From Haloarchaeobius amylolyticus (GTDB taxonomy: Archaea > Halobacteriota > Halobacteria > Halobacteriales > Natrialbaceae): a DNA stretch of 64,000 nucleotides. Positions 26,534 through 34,936 of this stretch are shown here, piece after piece; position 1 is the first letter of the stretch; every line of letters starts with the position of its first letter. The translations under genes were made by a program, and so were the position numbers. The stretch is from NCBI RefSeq assembly GCF_026616195.1, contig NZ_JANHDH010000002.1:992001-1056000 (forward strand). Reading direction: 5' to 3'. The notes under the pieces were generated by a model. It did no database searches and was not told the origin of the DNA. It saw only the letters and a program-made list of their open reading frames with translations.

Positions 26534-28390
26534 TTACTCGTCGTCGTCGACGACCTCGCCGCCGTCCGTGGCGACCTCCTGTTCCTCACCGCCGTCGGCG
26601 AGGGCCGTCTCCTGCTGGTCCGCGAACCAGTCCCACTCGTGGGACGGCAGCCCGTCCTCTTCGAGGTTCCACGGGTCGGGGCCGACGCGCGGGCCCTCGA
26701 GGTAGGACTGGACCATGTTCAGCAGCCAGATGACGGTCGCGACGGTCAGGATCGCCGCCCCGACGGTCGCGAGCTGGTGCATCAGCGTGATGAGGTCGAT
26801 GGGGCCGACCGTGATGCCCGCGTAGCCGGCGTACCGGCGCGGCATCCCGGCGTAGCCCATCAGGATCATCGCGAAGAACGTCAGGTTGGTCCCGACCATC
26901 GTCAGCCAGAAGTGTGCCTTGGCCAGGGTGACTTGGTACATCCGGCCGGTGACGAGCGGGAACCAGTAGTAGACGCCCGCGAAGACCGCGAACGCGATGG
27001 CGCCCATGATGACGTAGTGGAAGTGCCCGACGACGTAGTAGGTGTCGTGGAGCAGCAGGTCGACGGGGACCGCGGCGAGGAAGACGCCGGTGACACCGCC
27101 GATGATGAAGTTCGAGATGAACCCGATGCAGAACAGCATCGGCGTCGTGAGCCGGAGCTTGCCGTTCCACATCGTGGTGATCCAGTTGAACGTCTTCACC
27201 GCACTCGGTATCGCGATGGCCAGCGAGACGGCCATGAACGAGGCGCGGATGCGCGGGTCGATACCGGACGCGAACATGTGGTGCGCCCAGACGCCGAAGC
27301 TCAGCACGCCGATAGCCAGCGTGGAGTAGACGACGAACTTGAACCCGAACAGTTTCCGGCCCGAGAAGCGGGGCAGCACGTAGCTGATGATGCCCATCGG
27401 GGGCAGCACGAGGATGTACACCTCGGGGTGGCCGAAGAACCAGAACAGGTGCTGGTACAGGATGGTGCCACCGCCGTCGACCGTGAAGAACGTCGTCGCG
27501 AGGTTCCGGTCGAGCAGCAGCATCACGAGTGCGCTGCCGAGCAGCGGGAACGAGAACAGGATGAGTGCGGACTGGGTCAGGATGGTCCACGAGAAGATGT
27601 CAAGCTTGTCCCAGCCGACGTCCTCGCCGCGCTCGGCGAAGATGGTCGCGATGAAGTTGATGGCACCCATGGTGGCCGAGACACCGGTCAGGTGCAGGCC
27701 GAGCAGCATGAGGTCGGTCCCGGCGTTGAGCTGGGCGATGGTCTGTGCGGCACCACCGGTCGCCGTCTGTGCGGTCGACTGCGGTGGGTACATCGTCCAG
27801 CTGATCATCGAGGGTGCGACGCTGTCCATGAACGGCGCGAGGAAGAACCCACCCCAGATGAGGATGGCGCCCGGCGGCAGCAGCCAGAACGCGATGGCGT
27901 TGATGCGCGGGAACGCCATGTCGTCCGCGCCGATGAGCAGCGGGATGAGGTAGTTCGAGAACGCCGCGAGGATGGGCGTCCCGAAGAGGAACAGCATCGT
28001 GATGCCGTGGCTCGTGAGCAGCGAGTTGTACAGGAGCTGGCCCTGTCCGACGCCAGCGGCGCCCGCGAGCGCGGAGGTGACGTCGACCTCCGCCGTGGCG
28101 AGTTCGGCCCGCATGAGGACGACGGCGAGGCCGCCCCACGCGAACGCGATGATCGCGTAGATGCCGTAGAGGATGCCGATGTCTTTGTGGTCGACGGTCG
28201 TGAACCACCGAATCAGTCCGCCGGGTTTCTCTTCGTGGCCGTAGCCTGTCTCACGACTGACGATGCCCGTGCCACCGCCGGCCAGCGGTGTGTACGTGCG
28301 CCAGTCCTCGAGGCGCGTTATGAAGAAGAACACGCCGAAGAGGACCGCCGCCATCAGGGCAGTCAGCAGTATCTGTCCGCTAAGGTCCAT
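26534..28390 (-). CDS. coxA: Heme-copper terminal oxidase subunit I
   Basis: This is the catalytic subunit of an aerobic terminal oxidase, 618 residues. Heme and copper ligands are present: His128 in LLTSHGITM, the CuB His and cross-linked Tyr in FFGHPEVYILVLPP, the His pair in WAHHMF, and both hemes' axial His in HDTYYVVGHFHYV. Glu in GHPEVY and Lys in AVKTFNW mark an A1-type enzyme with D- and K-channels. About twelve core helices plus one N-terminal and one C-terminal helix are expected, then an acidic cytoplasmic tail. No subunit II or III gene is adjacent. It is flanked by small membrane genes on the same strand. Confidence 0.95.
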   Translation of the reverse strand: MDLSGQILLTALMAAVLFGVFFFITRLEDWRTYTPLAGGGTGIVSRETGYGHEEKPGGLIRWFTTVDHKDIGILYGIYAIIAFAWGGLAVVLMRAELATAEVDVTSALAGAAGVGQGQLLYNSLLTSHGITMLFLFGTPILAAFSNYLIPLLIGADDMAFPRINAIAFWLLPPGAILIWGGFFLAPFMDSVAPSMISWTMYPPQSTAQTATGGAAQTIAQLNAGTDLMLLGLHLTGVSATMGAINFIATIFAERGEDVGWDKLDIFSWTILTQSALILFSFPLLGSALVMLLLDRNLATTFFTVDGGGTILYQHLFWFFGHPEVYILVLPPMGIISYVLPRFSGRKLFGFKFVVYSTLAIGVLSFGVWAHHMFASGIDPRIRASFMAVSLAIAIPSAVKTFNWITTMWNGKLRLTTPMLFCIGFISNFIIGGVTGVFLAAVPVDLLLHDTYYVVGHFHYVIMGAIAFAVFAGVYYWFPLVTGRMYQVTLAKAHFWLTMVGTNLTFFAMILMGYAGMPRRYAGYAGITVGPIDLITLMHQLATVGAAILTVATVIWLLNMVQSYLEGPRVGPDPWNLEEDGLPSHEWDWFADQQETALADGGEEQEVATDGGEVVDDDE

Positions 28391-28470
28391 GTAGGGGGCT
28401 GAGGCTTACACCCTAAAGAAAGATTCGGGACGCTCGCGGTGTGTCGATTTCGAGAGAAGATACCGCGCGG

Positions 28471-28827
28471 TCACTCGGCGGCCGCGGCCTCGGAGGTCGA
28501 TTCGCCGTCGCTGTCGGTCTGCTCCTCGTCCTCGTCGGTGCCGTACGCCCGGTCGTGGTGCTCCTGGGTCATGTGTCCCTCGCCCTCGCTCTCGTGGGCG
28601 TCACCCTCGATGGCCAGCGCGGAGAAGTACGTCAGGATCGCCAGCAGCACGAACGGGGCGACGATGAGGGCCAGCATGAGGATCGAGTACGTCGAGTCCC
28701 ACGAGAACGGCCCGTAGACCATCGGGACGAACAGGACCAGGAAGAACAGCATGATCCCCAGCGGGATGATGTTGACCGTGAGGTCCAGGAGAGTATCCTT
28801 GTCGAATATCTTCCGTTGTTGCGCCAT
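28471..28827 (-). CDS. Small two-helix membrane protein upstream of coxA
   Basis: This is a 118-residue protein starting MAQQRKIFDKDT. There are two hydrophobic helices (about 20-40 and 50-75), then a very acidic Glu/Asp/Ser tail. I placed the start at 28827, ten codons inside the longest frame, because a TATTTGG box on the minus strand (28854-28861) is 27-34 nt upstream. It lies 80 nt before coxA on the same strand and is probably part of the oxidase locus. The family is known in haloarchaea only as an uncharacterised domain. Confidence 0.7.
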   Translation of the reverse strand: MAQQRKIFDKDTLLDLTVNIIPLGIMLFFLVLFVPMVYGPFSWDSTYSILMLALIVAPFVLLAILTYFSALAIEGDAHESEGEGHMTQEHHDRAYGTDEDEEQTDSDGESTSEAAAAE

Positions 28828-28879
28828 CGTTGTCGGTGGCTTCGGCGCGGCGACCAAATAGGTTGTTGATTCGGCGCGG

Positions 28880-29296
28880 TCAGGAGGCGGCCGAGGTGTC
28901 GAGCGAGGTCTGGAACATCCCGACCACCGCGGCGACGAGCGTCACGACGCCGGCCATCGCGATGGCGACGCCGCGGTACGCGATGCGGTTGTCGACGCCG
29001 ACGAGCTCCGCGCCGCCCAGCGTGCCGCCGTAGCCGACGAACAGGTAGCCACCGACGACGACGAGGACGACCGCGAACCCCGTCATGACGGACCAGGGGT
29101 GGTCGACGTAGCCGGTCTCCGCGAGGATGCCACCGACGCTGCCGGAGAACATGAGGAGGCCGAACACCGAGATGGGGAGGCTCCCGAACAACACGCCGAC
29201 CTCTGAGAGGGCGAGTCCGACGGCGACGAGCATGGGCCAGGCACTCGCCTTCGACCGCTTCGGAGCGCGCGTGGACGACTGCGGTTCCTCTGCCAT
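28880..29296 (-). CDS. Four-helix membrane protein of the oxidase locus
   Basis: This is a 138-residue protein. A short polar N-terminus (MAEEPQSSTRAPKRSK) is followed by four hydrophobic segments spread over residues 17-130. The start at 29296 fits a TTTATAC box at 29318-29324 on the minus strand; the longer frame would add 12 residues upstream of that promoter. It is co-oriented with the next two oxidase-region genes, with 52 nt to the next. I do not recognise a biochemical function. Confidence 0.68.
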   Translation of the reverse strand: MAEEPQSSTRAPKRSKASAWPMLVAVGLALSEVGVLFGSLPISVFGLLMFSGSVGGILAETGYVDHPWSVMTGFAVVLVVVGGYLFVGYGGTLGGAELVGVDNRIAYRGVAIAMAGVVTLVAAVVGMFQTSLDTSAAS

Positions 29297-29467
29297 GTGC
29301 CCGGGTTGGGAACGGAAGTATAAACAGGTCACGAAGGGTGGTGCCCCGCCCGCGCCACGAGTATTGTTTCGAACCCGAGTAAACTATTCTCCGTGTATAG
29401 CCGCTCTCTGTGGGTTTCGGCGCGTTAACCACGACATATTAAACGCCGCGTGGAGTAGTCGGAAACG

Positions 29468-30634
29468 ATGACAGAGGTACGCATCGCAGGTGTCGGACTG
29501 ACGAAGTTCGGTGCCTCCCCGGAACGCACGGGCCGGGACCTGTTCGCGGAGGCTGGACTCGACGCCCTCGAGGACGCTGGGGTTGGGAGAGAGCACGTGG
29601 AATCGCTGTTCTACGGGAACTTCATGGGCGAACTCGCGGAGCACCAGGGCCACCAGGGGCCGCTGATGGCGGAGGCCGTCGGCGTCGACGCGCCGGCGAC
29701 CCGCTACGAGGCAGCGTGTGCCTCCTCCGGTGTCGCGGTCCGCGAAGCCGTCAAGAACATCCGGAACGGCGAGACGGACGTCATCCTCGTCGGCGGCGCC
29801 GAGCGGATGACGAACCTGGGCACCGCGGGCGCGACGGAGGCGCTCGCCATCGCGGCCGACGACCTCTGGGAGGTCAAGGCCGGGATGACGTTCCCGGGCG
29901 CCTACGCGCTCATGGCCAACGCCTACTTCAGCGAGTACGGCGGCACGCGCGAGGACCTCGCCGCCATCGCGGTGAAGAACCACGAGAACGCGGTCCCGAA
30001 CGAGAAGGCACAGTACCAGCGCGAGATCACGCCCGAGGACGTCATCGAGGCACCGATGGTCGCCGAACCGCTCGGCCTGTACGACTCCTGTCCCATCTCG
30101 GACGGCGCGAGCGCGCTCGTGCTCGTCTCCGACGAGTTCGCCGAGGAGCACGACCTCGAGGCCCCGGTCAGCATCACCGGCACCGGGCAGGGCGGCGACC
30201 TGATGGCCCTGCACGACCGCGACTACCTCGCTCGCTCGCCCGCGGCCGACGAGGCCGCCGACGAGGCCTACGCGGACGCCGGCATCTCGGCGAGCGACGT
30301 GGACGTCGCGGAGGTCCACGACTGCTTCACCATCGCCGAGGTTCTGGCGATGGAGTCCCTCGGCCTGTTCGAGGTCGGCGAGGGCATCTCGGCCGCCCGC
30401 GAGGGCACGACGACCAGAGAGGGCGACCTGCCGGTCAACCTCTCCGGCGGGCTCAAGGCCAAGGGTCACCCGGTCGGCGCGACCGGCGCGTCCCAGGTCG
30501 CCGAGCTGACGCAGATCCTGCGCGGCGACCACCCGAACAGCGAGTACGTCGACGGCGCGACGACCGGCATCACCCACAACGCGGGTGGGACGGTTGCCAG
30601 TGCTGTCGTCCACGTCCTGGAGGTGAGAGGATGA
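29468..30634 (+). CDS. Thiolase family acyl-CoA acetyltransferase
   Basis: This 388-residue thiolase-fold enzyme catalyses reversible condensation or cleavage of 3-ketoacyl-CoA. The active Cys84 is in YEAACASSG, the oxyanion His is in AEVHDCF (SCP2-type spacing) and the catalytic His is in GGLKAKGHPVGATG. The usual second cysteine near the end is replaced in GITHNAGGT. The next gene encodes the DUF35 partner and overlaps by four bases. In archaea such thiolase/DUF35 pairs form a complex with HMG-CoA synthase for mevalonate synthesis, but paralogues act in fatty-acid degradation. No HMG-CoA synthase gene is adjacent here. Confidence 0.88.
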   Translation: MTEVRIAGVGLTKFGASPERTGRDLFAEAGLDALEDAGVGREHVESLFYGNFMGELAEHQGHQGPLMAEAVGVDAPATRYEAACASSGVAVREAVKNIRNGETDVILVGGAERMTNLGTAGATEALAIAADDLWEVKAGMTFPGAYALMANAYFSEYGGTREDLAAIAVKNHENAVPNEKAQYQREITPEDVIEAPMVAEPLGLYDSCPISDGASALVLVSDEFAEEHDLEAPVSITGTGQGGDLMALHDRDYLARSPAADEAADEAYADAGISASDVDVAEVHDCFTIAEVLAMESLGLFEVGEGISAAREGTTTREGDLPVNLSGGLKAKGHPVGATGASQVAELTQILRGDHPNSEYVDGATTGITHNAGGTVASAVVHVLEVRG

Positions 30635-31020
30635 GCGACGGAACCGCGGTCAACGCCGGCTACGATGACTGGCTCGACGCCATCGAGGACGGCGAGCCGT
30701 ACTACCTCGAAGGGCCCGAGGGCGACGGCTGGCTGCCGCCCCGGCGCGTCGACCCCGCCACCGGGTCGACCGAACTGACCGAAGAGGCACTGCCGAAGAC
30801 CGGCGAGGTCGAGACGTTCACCATCGTCCACGTCCCGACGCCGAACTTCAGCGAGGACGCACCGTTCGCGACCGCCATCGCGCGGTTCGGCCCGGTCCGC
30901 GTGACCGGTATCGTCACCGGCGTCGCCCCCGACGAGGTCGAGGTCGGCATGTCGGTGACCCTCGGCGTCGACGAGACGGAGACGACCGGCGACCGCGTCA
31001 TCGTCTTCCGCGCGGACTGA
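30631..31020 (+). CDS. DUF35 OB-fold protein, thiolase partner
   Basis: This is a 129-residue protein with the DUF35 pattern: a short N-terminal helix (YDDWLDAIEDGEPYYL), WLPPRRVDPATGS, and a C-terminal OB fold with FTIVHVPTPNF and FGPVRVTGIV. Archaeal DUF35 proteins bridge thiolase and HMG-CoA synthase and hold the CoA arm. The rubredoxin-like zinc ribbon normally has four Cys around PPRxxCPxC; this protein has no Cys at all, so the metal site is lost. The start ATG overlaps the thiolase stop and follows GGAGGTGA at 30619-30626. Confidence 0.85.
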   Translation: MSDGTAVNAGYDDWLDAIEDGEPYYLEGPEGDGWLPPRRVDPATGSTELTEEALPKTGEVETFTIVHVPTPNFSEDAPFATAIARFGPVRVTGIVTGVAPDEVEVGMSVTLGVDETETTGDRVIVFRAD

Positions 31021-31047
31021 GACGCAGGAAAAGCGGCCGGCGTCGCT

Positions 31048-32151
31048 TCAGTTCTCGCCGGTGTCTTCGACGTCTATCTCGACAGCCCCTGCCGAGTCGC
31101 TGGCGTCGCGCTCGTTCTCGACGGTGACGCCGACGTCACCGGGATGGTCCTTGCCCTCGCGCTCGCGCTGGCGGCGCTTCTCGAGGCTCTGCTTGCGCTC
31201 CTCCTTGAACGTCTCCGCCGAGATCTCGGGGAGGTCCTCCTCGATGGCCTCGACGAACTTGTCGGGGTGCTCGTCGTGCGGGACGAGCATCGCGTAGTCG
31301 ATGACGACCAGTTTCGCGCCGGTCGCGTCGGCGAGGCGGCGGCCCTCCGCAAGCGGCGTGGTCTCGGCCTCGCGGCCCCAGACCAGCGTCACGGGGGCGT
31401 CGACCTCGTCGAGGGCGGTCGCGAGGTCGATGTCGGCGTCGAGGTACCCCGAGAGGAACGACGCGGGCGCGTAGCGCGCACCGGGCTGGTGGGTGGTCTG
31501 CCACTGGTACTCCTGTTTCTTGTGGCTGTACCCGGCCATGTCGTAGTAGCCGTGGTCCGAACTGAAGTACTCCAGCGACGGGTTCGACGAGATGGCGTTG
31601 AACAGCGCCGTCCCGACGAAGGGCGCACGCATCAGGGTGCGGACGAACGGTTTCCGGCCGCCGGGCATGCTCGTCGCGGTCGGGCAGACGAGGATGAGGC
31701 GTTCGACCGCGGTCTGCTTGGCCGCGCTCGTGGCGTAGGCCGACGAGAGCGAGGAGGCGATGACCGTCGGGTCGTCGGTCACGTCGCGGATGAAGTCCGA
31801 CACGAAGTCGGTGTAGAGGTCGGCAGTGTAGACGAGCGGCGGGCGGTCAGAGAGCCCGTACCCCGGGAGGTCGGGCGCGATGACGTGGTAGGCCTTCGAG
31901 AGCGGCTCGAAGATCTCGCGCCACTCGTGGCTCGTCCCCGCGGCGTTGATGCCGTGCAGGAACAGGAGGTCGGGCGCGTCGGGGTCGCCCGCCTCGGTGT
32001 AGGAGACGTCCATCCCGCGCCAGCGGTAGGTGTGTTGCTCGCCCGGGAGCGGCGGGCCGAGCGGGTCCGCCTTGCGCGAGAGCGCTGCGTTCGCCACGGC
32101 GACAGCACCGACACCGACGCCTGCTGTTGCTACCGCCTTCTTGAGGTTCAT
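31048..32151 (-). CDS. Alpha/beta hydrolase fold protein, altered catalytic site
   Basis: This is a 367-residue protein. A hydrophobic N-terminal segment (about 5-22) may be a membrane anchor or signal. FLHGINAAG and APDLPGYGLSDRP are typical hydrolase segments. The nucleophile elbow is ASSLSSA with Ser134, where GxSxG is usual. At the C-terminal catalytic His position the sequence is MLVPHDEHPDKF, so by alignment with HxPHxExPxxF the His is Leu289, although His292 lies close. The last 60 residues are charged, with an EERKQSLEKRRQREREG coiled-coil-like stretch. It could be a non-catalytic member or use other residues. A CTTAAT-type TATA box is at 32178-32188. Confidence 0.72.
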   Translation of the reverse strand: MNLKKAVATAGVGVGAVAVANAALSRKADPLGPPLPGEQHTYRWRGMDVSYTEAGDPDAPDLLFLHGINAAGTSHEWREIFEPLSKAYHVIAPDLPGYGLSDRPPLVYTADLYTDFVSDFIRDVTDDPTVIASSLSSAYATSAAKQTAVERLILVCPTATSMPGGRKPFVRTLMRAPFVGTALFNAISSNPSLEYFSSDHGYYDMAGYSHKKQEYQWQTTHQPGARYAPASFLSGYLDADIDLATALDEVDAPVTLVWGREAETTPLAEGRRLADATGAKLVVIDYAMLVPHDEHPDKFVEAIEEDLPEISAETFKEERKQSLEKRRQREREGKDHPGDVGVTVENERDASDSAGAVEIDVEDTGEN

Positions 32152-32284
32152 ACCAGACCTTCGTCCGGCTGTAACTTAATCTTGCCGACAGTTGGGGTGG
32201 AAGGACCGCCGTGGGGACCACCGCGACGGAAGTGTCGTCGAACCGATTGCAGGTGGTCGCGGGCCGTGTGGGGGATGGGGGGTT

Positions 32285-32470
32285 GACCACCGACCAGCCC
32301 GCTCGCCCGCGCCGGTGCAGGCAGTGAGGACCCTGCCCGCGAAGCCTTCGACCGGGGGGTGGGCTGGCCGAAGGAACCCCACTTCGACGACGCGCTGTGG
32401 CCGCTCCGCAGCACTCTGTTCGAGGGTAGTGAGGCGTTCCAGACTTGGACGGGCGAGCGCTTAGTCCGCC
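32285..32470 (-). ncRNA. Candidate structured RNA in a 413-nt gap
   Basis: The gap 32152-32564 has no convincing gene. Within it, CGCTCGCCCG (32300-32309) is an exact reverse complement of CGGGCGAGCG (32450-32459), enclosing hairpins GGCAG/CTGCC (32320-32337) and CCTTCG/CGAAGG (32345-32374). On the minus strand a CTTATGA box (32492-32498) would start a transcript near 32468. I found no RNase P, SRP or tRNA signature. GC-rich DNA pairs easily by chance, so this is tentative and the strand is a guess. Confidence 0.25.
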
Positions 32471-32564
32471 ACCAGTAATACTCCCGTCGTTCATAAGGCA
32501 GGGCGTCTCCGCCCCCGCGACCGCCCCCGTGACGCCGACCGGGTCTTAACGTCCCTTCGTGCGA

Positions 32565-33263
32565 ATGGCGACGATTGAATCTGCCGTACCAGAGACCGCT
32601 GTAGTACCGACGATGCTGGTGCTGGAGTTCAGTCTCGACGTCCCGATGCTGCGCGAGACCCGCGCCGAGGTCCCCGAGATGGCCATGCGCGTCGAGCGGT
32701 TCGACGCGACCGACGGTCGGCGGGTCCGGATGCTGCTGTGGGCCGGCGGCGGCGACTTCGCGACGTTCGAGGCCGCCCTCGAAGCCGACCGCACGGTCGC
32801 GACGCCGACGCGCGTGGTCGACTTCCGGAACGGCCGCCTGTACCAGACCGAACTGGTCGGCGCGGGCCTCGAGACCAGCGTCTACCCCACCATCGTCGAG
32901 GTCGGTGGGGTCGTCTACGAGGTGCTGGCCGACGGCGAGGGCTGGCGGTACAAGGTCGGGTTCCCGGACCAGCGCACGTTCGAGCGCTTCTGGCGGTTCT
33001 GTGCGCGCCACGAGCTCCGGTTCGCGCTCCATCGGCGGTACGAGGGCCGCGACCTGACCGGTGCCGGGGCGTACGGCCTGACCGAGGCCCAGTGCGAGGT
33101 CCTCCAGACGGCGCTCGCCGCCGGCTACCTGGAGATACCCCGGCACAGTTCGCTGGCGGAGCTGGCCGAGCGACTCGGCATCTCCGAGAACGCCGCCTCG
33201 GAACGGTTCCGGCGGGCGGCGAAGGCGCTCGTCGCGGCGACGGTCGGCAGCGACGAGCGTTGA
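32565..33263 (+). CDS. HTH_10 (bacterio-opsin activator type) regulator
   Basis: This is a 232-residue transcription regulator. Residues 1-165 form the Bat/DmsR-type sensory domain (begins MLVLEFSLDVPML; contains WRYKVGFPDQRTFERF). The HTH_10 follows, with YGLTEAQCEVLQTALAAGYL and the recognition part LAERLGISENAASERFRRA (about 172-225). I chose the ATG at 32565, just after an in-frame GTG at 32559; a CTTAAC element lies about 20 nt upstream. No ligand site is evident. The gene converges on the MeaB gene, with 12 nt between stops. Confidence 0.82.
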   Translation: MATIESAVPETAVVPTMLVLEFSLDVPMLRETRAEVPEMAMRVERFDATDGRRVRMLLWAGGGDFATFEAALEADRTVATPTRVVDFRNGRLYQTELVGAGLETSVYPTIVEVGGVVYEVLADGEGWRYKVGFPDQRTFERFWRFCARHELRFALHRRYEGRDLTGAGAYGLTEAQCEVLQTALAAGYLEIPRHSSLAELAERLGISENAASERFRRAAKALVAATVGSDER

Positions 33264-33275
33264 GAATCGTGCCGG

Positions 33276-34337
33276 CTACTCCTCTTCGACGCAGTCGGCG
33301 ATGGGTTCGATGATCTCGTCCGAGACGGTGTAGGGGTCCGTCTCGCCCGCGACGACGCGGTCGACGATGTCGTCCAGTCCGCCGAGCCCCTCGAGTTCCC
33401 GCTGGACGAGGCCGGCGGCGTCGTCGCGCAGCAGGGTCCGTATCTCCTCGGCGATGCGCTGGCGGCGCTTGCGTTCGAGTTGCCCCGACTCGACGAGGTA
33501 CTCGTGGTGCTCGTCGAACGTCTCGATGAGTTCGTCGACGCCGGTCCCCTCGGTGGCGACGGCCTCGAGCACGGGCGGGTCCCACGGTTCGAAATCGGGT
33601 TCGCCGGCGTCGTCCCCGGCCCCGGGCATGTCGAGGTCGACGTCGACGTCGTCGAAGCCGTGGTGACCGGCGTCGACCCGCATCGAGCCCGAGCCCATGT
33701 GGACCATCTCCCTGAGTTCCTGGACGGTCCGGTCCGCGCCGTCCATGTCCGCCTTGTTCACGACGAAGAGGTCGCCGATCTCGAGGATGCCCGCCTTGAG
33801 CATCTGGACGTTGTCGCCCGAGCCCGGCGGGACGAGGACGCAGACCGTGTCGGCCGCCTGCACGATGTCGATCTCGTTCTGGCCGGCCCCGACCGTCTCG
33901 ATGATGACCTTGTCCTTGCCGAAGGCGTCCATCGCCTTCACCGCGTCCGCGGTCGCGGTCGAGAGGCCACCGAGGTTGCCCCTGGCGCTCATCGACCGGA
34001 AGAACACGTCCATGTCGCCGACGTTCGACGCCATGCGGATGCGGTCGCCGAGCACCGCCCCGCCGGTGTACGGCGAGGACGGGTCGATGGCGACGATGCC
34101 GACGGTGTCGCCCTGCTCGCGGTAGCGGCTCGCGAGCTTGTCGACGAGCGTCGACTTGCCGGCGCCGGGACTGCCCGTGATGCCGATGACCTCGGCGTCG
34201 CCGGTGTGTTCGTACAGCGCCGAGACGAGGTCGCGGTAGCCCGCCTCGCGGTTCTCTATCTTCGTGATGGCCCGCGCGAGGGCGCGGTGCTTCCCGGCGA
34301 GGAGGTCCTCGAGCAGGTCGGCCGTGCTCGTGCTCAT
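33276..34337 (-). CDS. meaB: MeaB/ArgK-type GTPase, acyl-CoA mutase chaperone
   Basis: This G-protein protects and reloads B12-dependent acyl-CoA mutases; it is 353 residues. G motifs are Walker A TGSPGAGKS near residue 54, AIDPSSPYTGGA, the family-specific IETVGAGQ and NKADMD. A low-complexity Asp/Gly/His insert follows RELREMVHMGSGS, longer than in bacterial MeaB. The C-terminal helical part is acidic. The start at 34337 overlaps the stop of the B12-binding mutase subunit (ATGA), so the two are co-translated. The frame continues upstream in the wrong direction of coding logic (Arg-rich) and was cut here. Confidence 0.92.
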   Translation of the reverse strand: MSTSTADLLEDLLAGKHRALARAITKIENREAGYRDLVSALYEHTGDAEVIGITGSPGAGKSTLVDKLASRYREQGDTVGIVAIDPSSPYTGGAVLGDRIRMASNVGDMDVFFRSMSARGNLGGLSTATADAVKAMDAFGKDKVIIETVGAGQNEIDIVQAADTVCVLVPPGSGDNVQMLKAGILEIGDLFVVNKADMDGADRTVQELREMVHMGSGSMRVDAGHHGFDDVDVDLDMPGAGDDAGEPDFEPWDPPVLEAVATEGTGVDELIETFDEHHEYLVESGQLERKRRQRIAEEIRTLLRDDAAGLVQRELEGLGGLDDIVDRVVAGETDPYTVSDEIIEPIADCVEEE

Positions 34338-34750
34338 CGTTCCGGCGCGTTGTCCCGGACGAACTGGACCGTCTCCTGCATCGAGGTCCCCGGCCCGAAC
34401 ACCTCGGCGACGCCCAGCTCCTTGAGGTGCTCCTTGTCGTCGTCGGGGATGACGCCGCCGACGAGGATGAGGGTGTCCTCGAACGCGTCGTACTCTTTGA
34501 GCCCGTCGATGATCTTCGGGACGAGCGTGTTGTGTGCGCCCGAGAGGATGGAGATGCCCACCACGTCGACGTCCTCCTGGACCGCCGCCTGCACGATCTC
34601 GTCGGGGGCCTTGTGCAACCCGGAGTAGATGACTTCGAACCCCGCGTCGCGGAAGGCCCGTGCGATGACGTGTGCGCCGCGGTCGTGGCCGTCCAATCCG
34701 ACCTTGGCCACGAGGCAACGAATCGACCGCTGGGACTGGTCGGTACTCAT
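34334..34750 (-). CDS. B12-binding small subunit of acyl-CoA mutase
   Basis: This is a 138-residue cobalamin-binding domain with the base-off/His-on motif GLDGHDRG (DxHxxG), then SGLHKAPDEIV, ISILSGAHNTL and ILVGGVIPDDD, all standard for the mutase C-terminal domain. It complements large subunits that lack this domain, such as the one at 10059-11759, 22 kb away. The length matches the stand-alone IcmB-type subunit (about 136). It heads the operon with meaB. The same small subunit may serve more than one large subunit in the genome. Confidence 0.92.
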   Translation of the reverse strand: MSTDQSQRSIRCLVAKVGLDGHDRGAHVIARAFRDAGFEVIYSGLHKAPDEIVQAAVQEDVDVVGISILSGAHNTLVPKIIDGLKEYDAFEDTLILVGGVIPDDDKEHLKELGVAEVFGPGTSMQETVQFVRDNAPER

Positions 34751-34936
34751 GTCTGGGGTTTCCCCTGCGGCAGGTTTTACTTTAACGGAAAATCCGGGAG
34801 GTCTCGGCGCCGTCGCCTACAACTCAGGCTGGATTAGCGCAACGACGGTAGGATTCCGGGCGGGTCGCCGGCCACCCGGCTGCCCGGGGGCCCGCAAACG
34901 AAAGCGGTATTCCACCCTCGTCCTAATCCCCCGCCA

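Noticed and set aside
32285-32470. RNase P RNA or SRP RNA in the 413-nt gap
   Set aside because: None of the conserved core motifs of either RNA could be found; only generic pairing remains.
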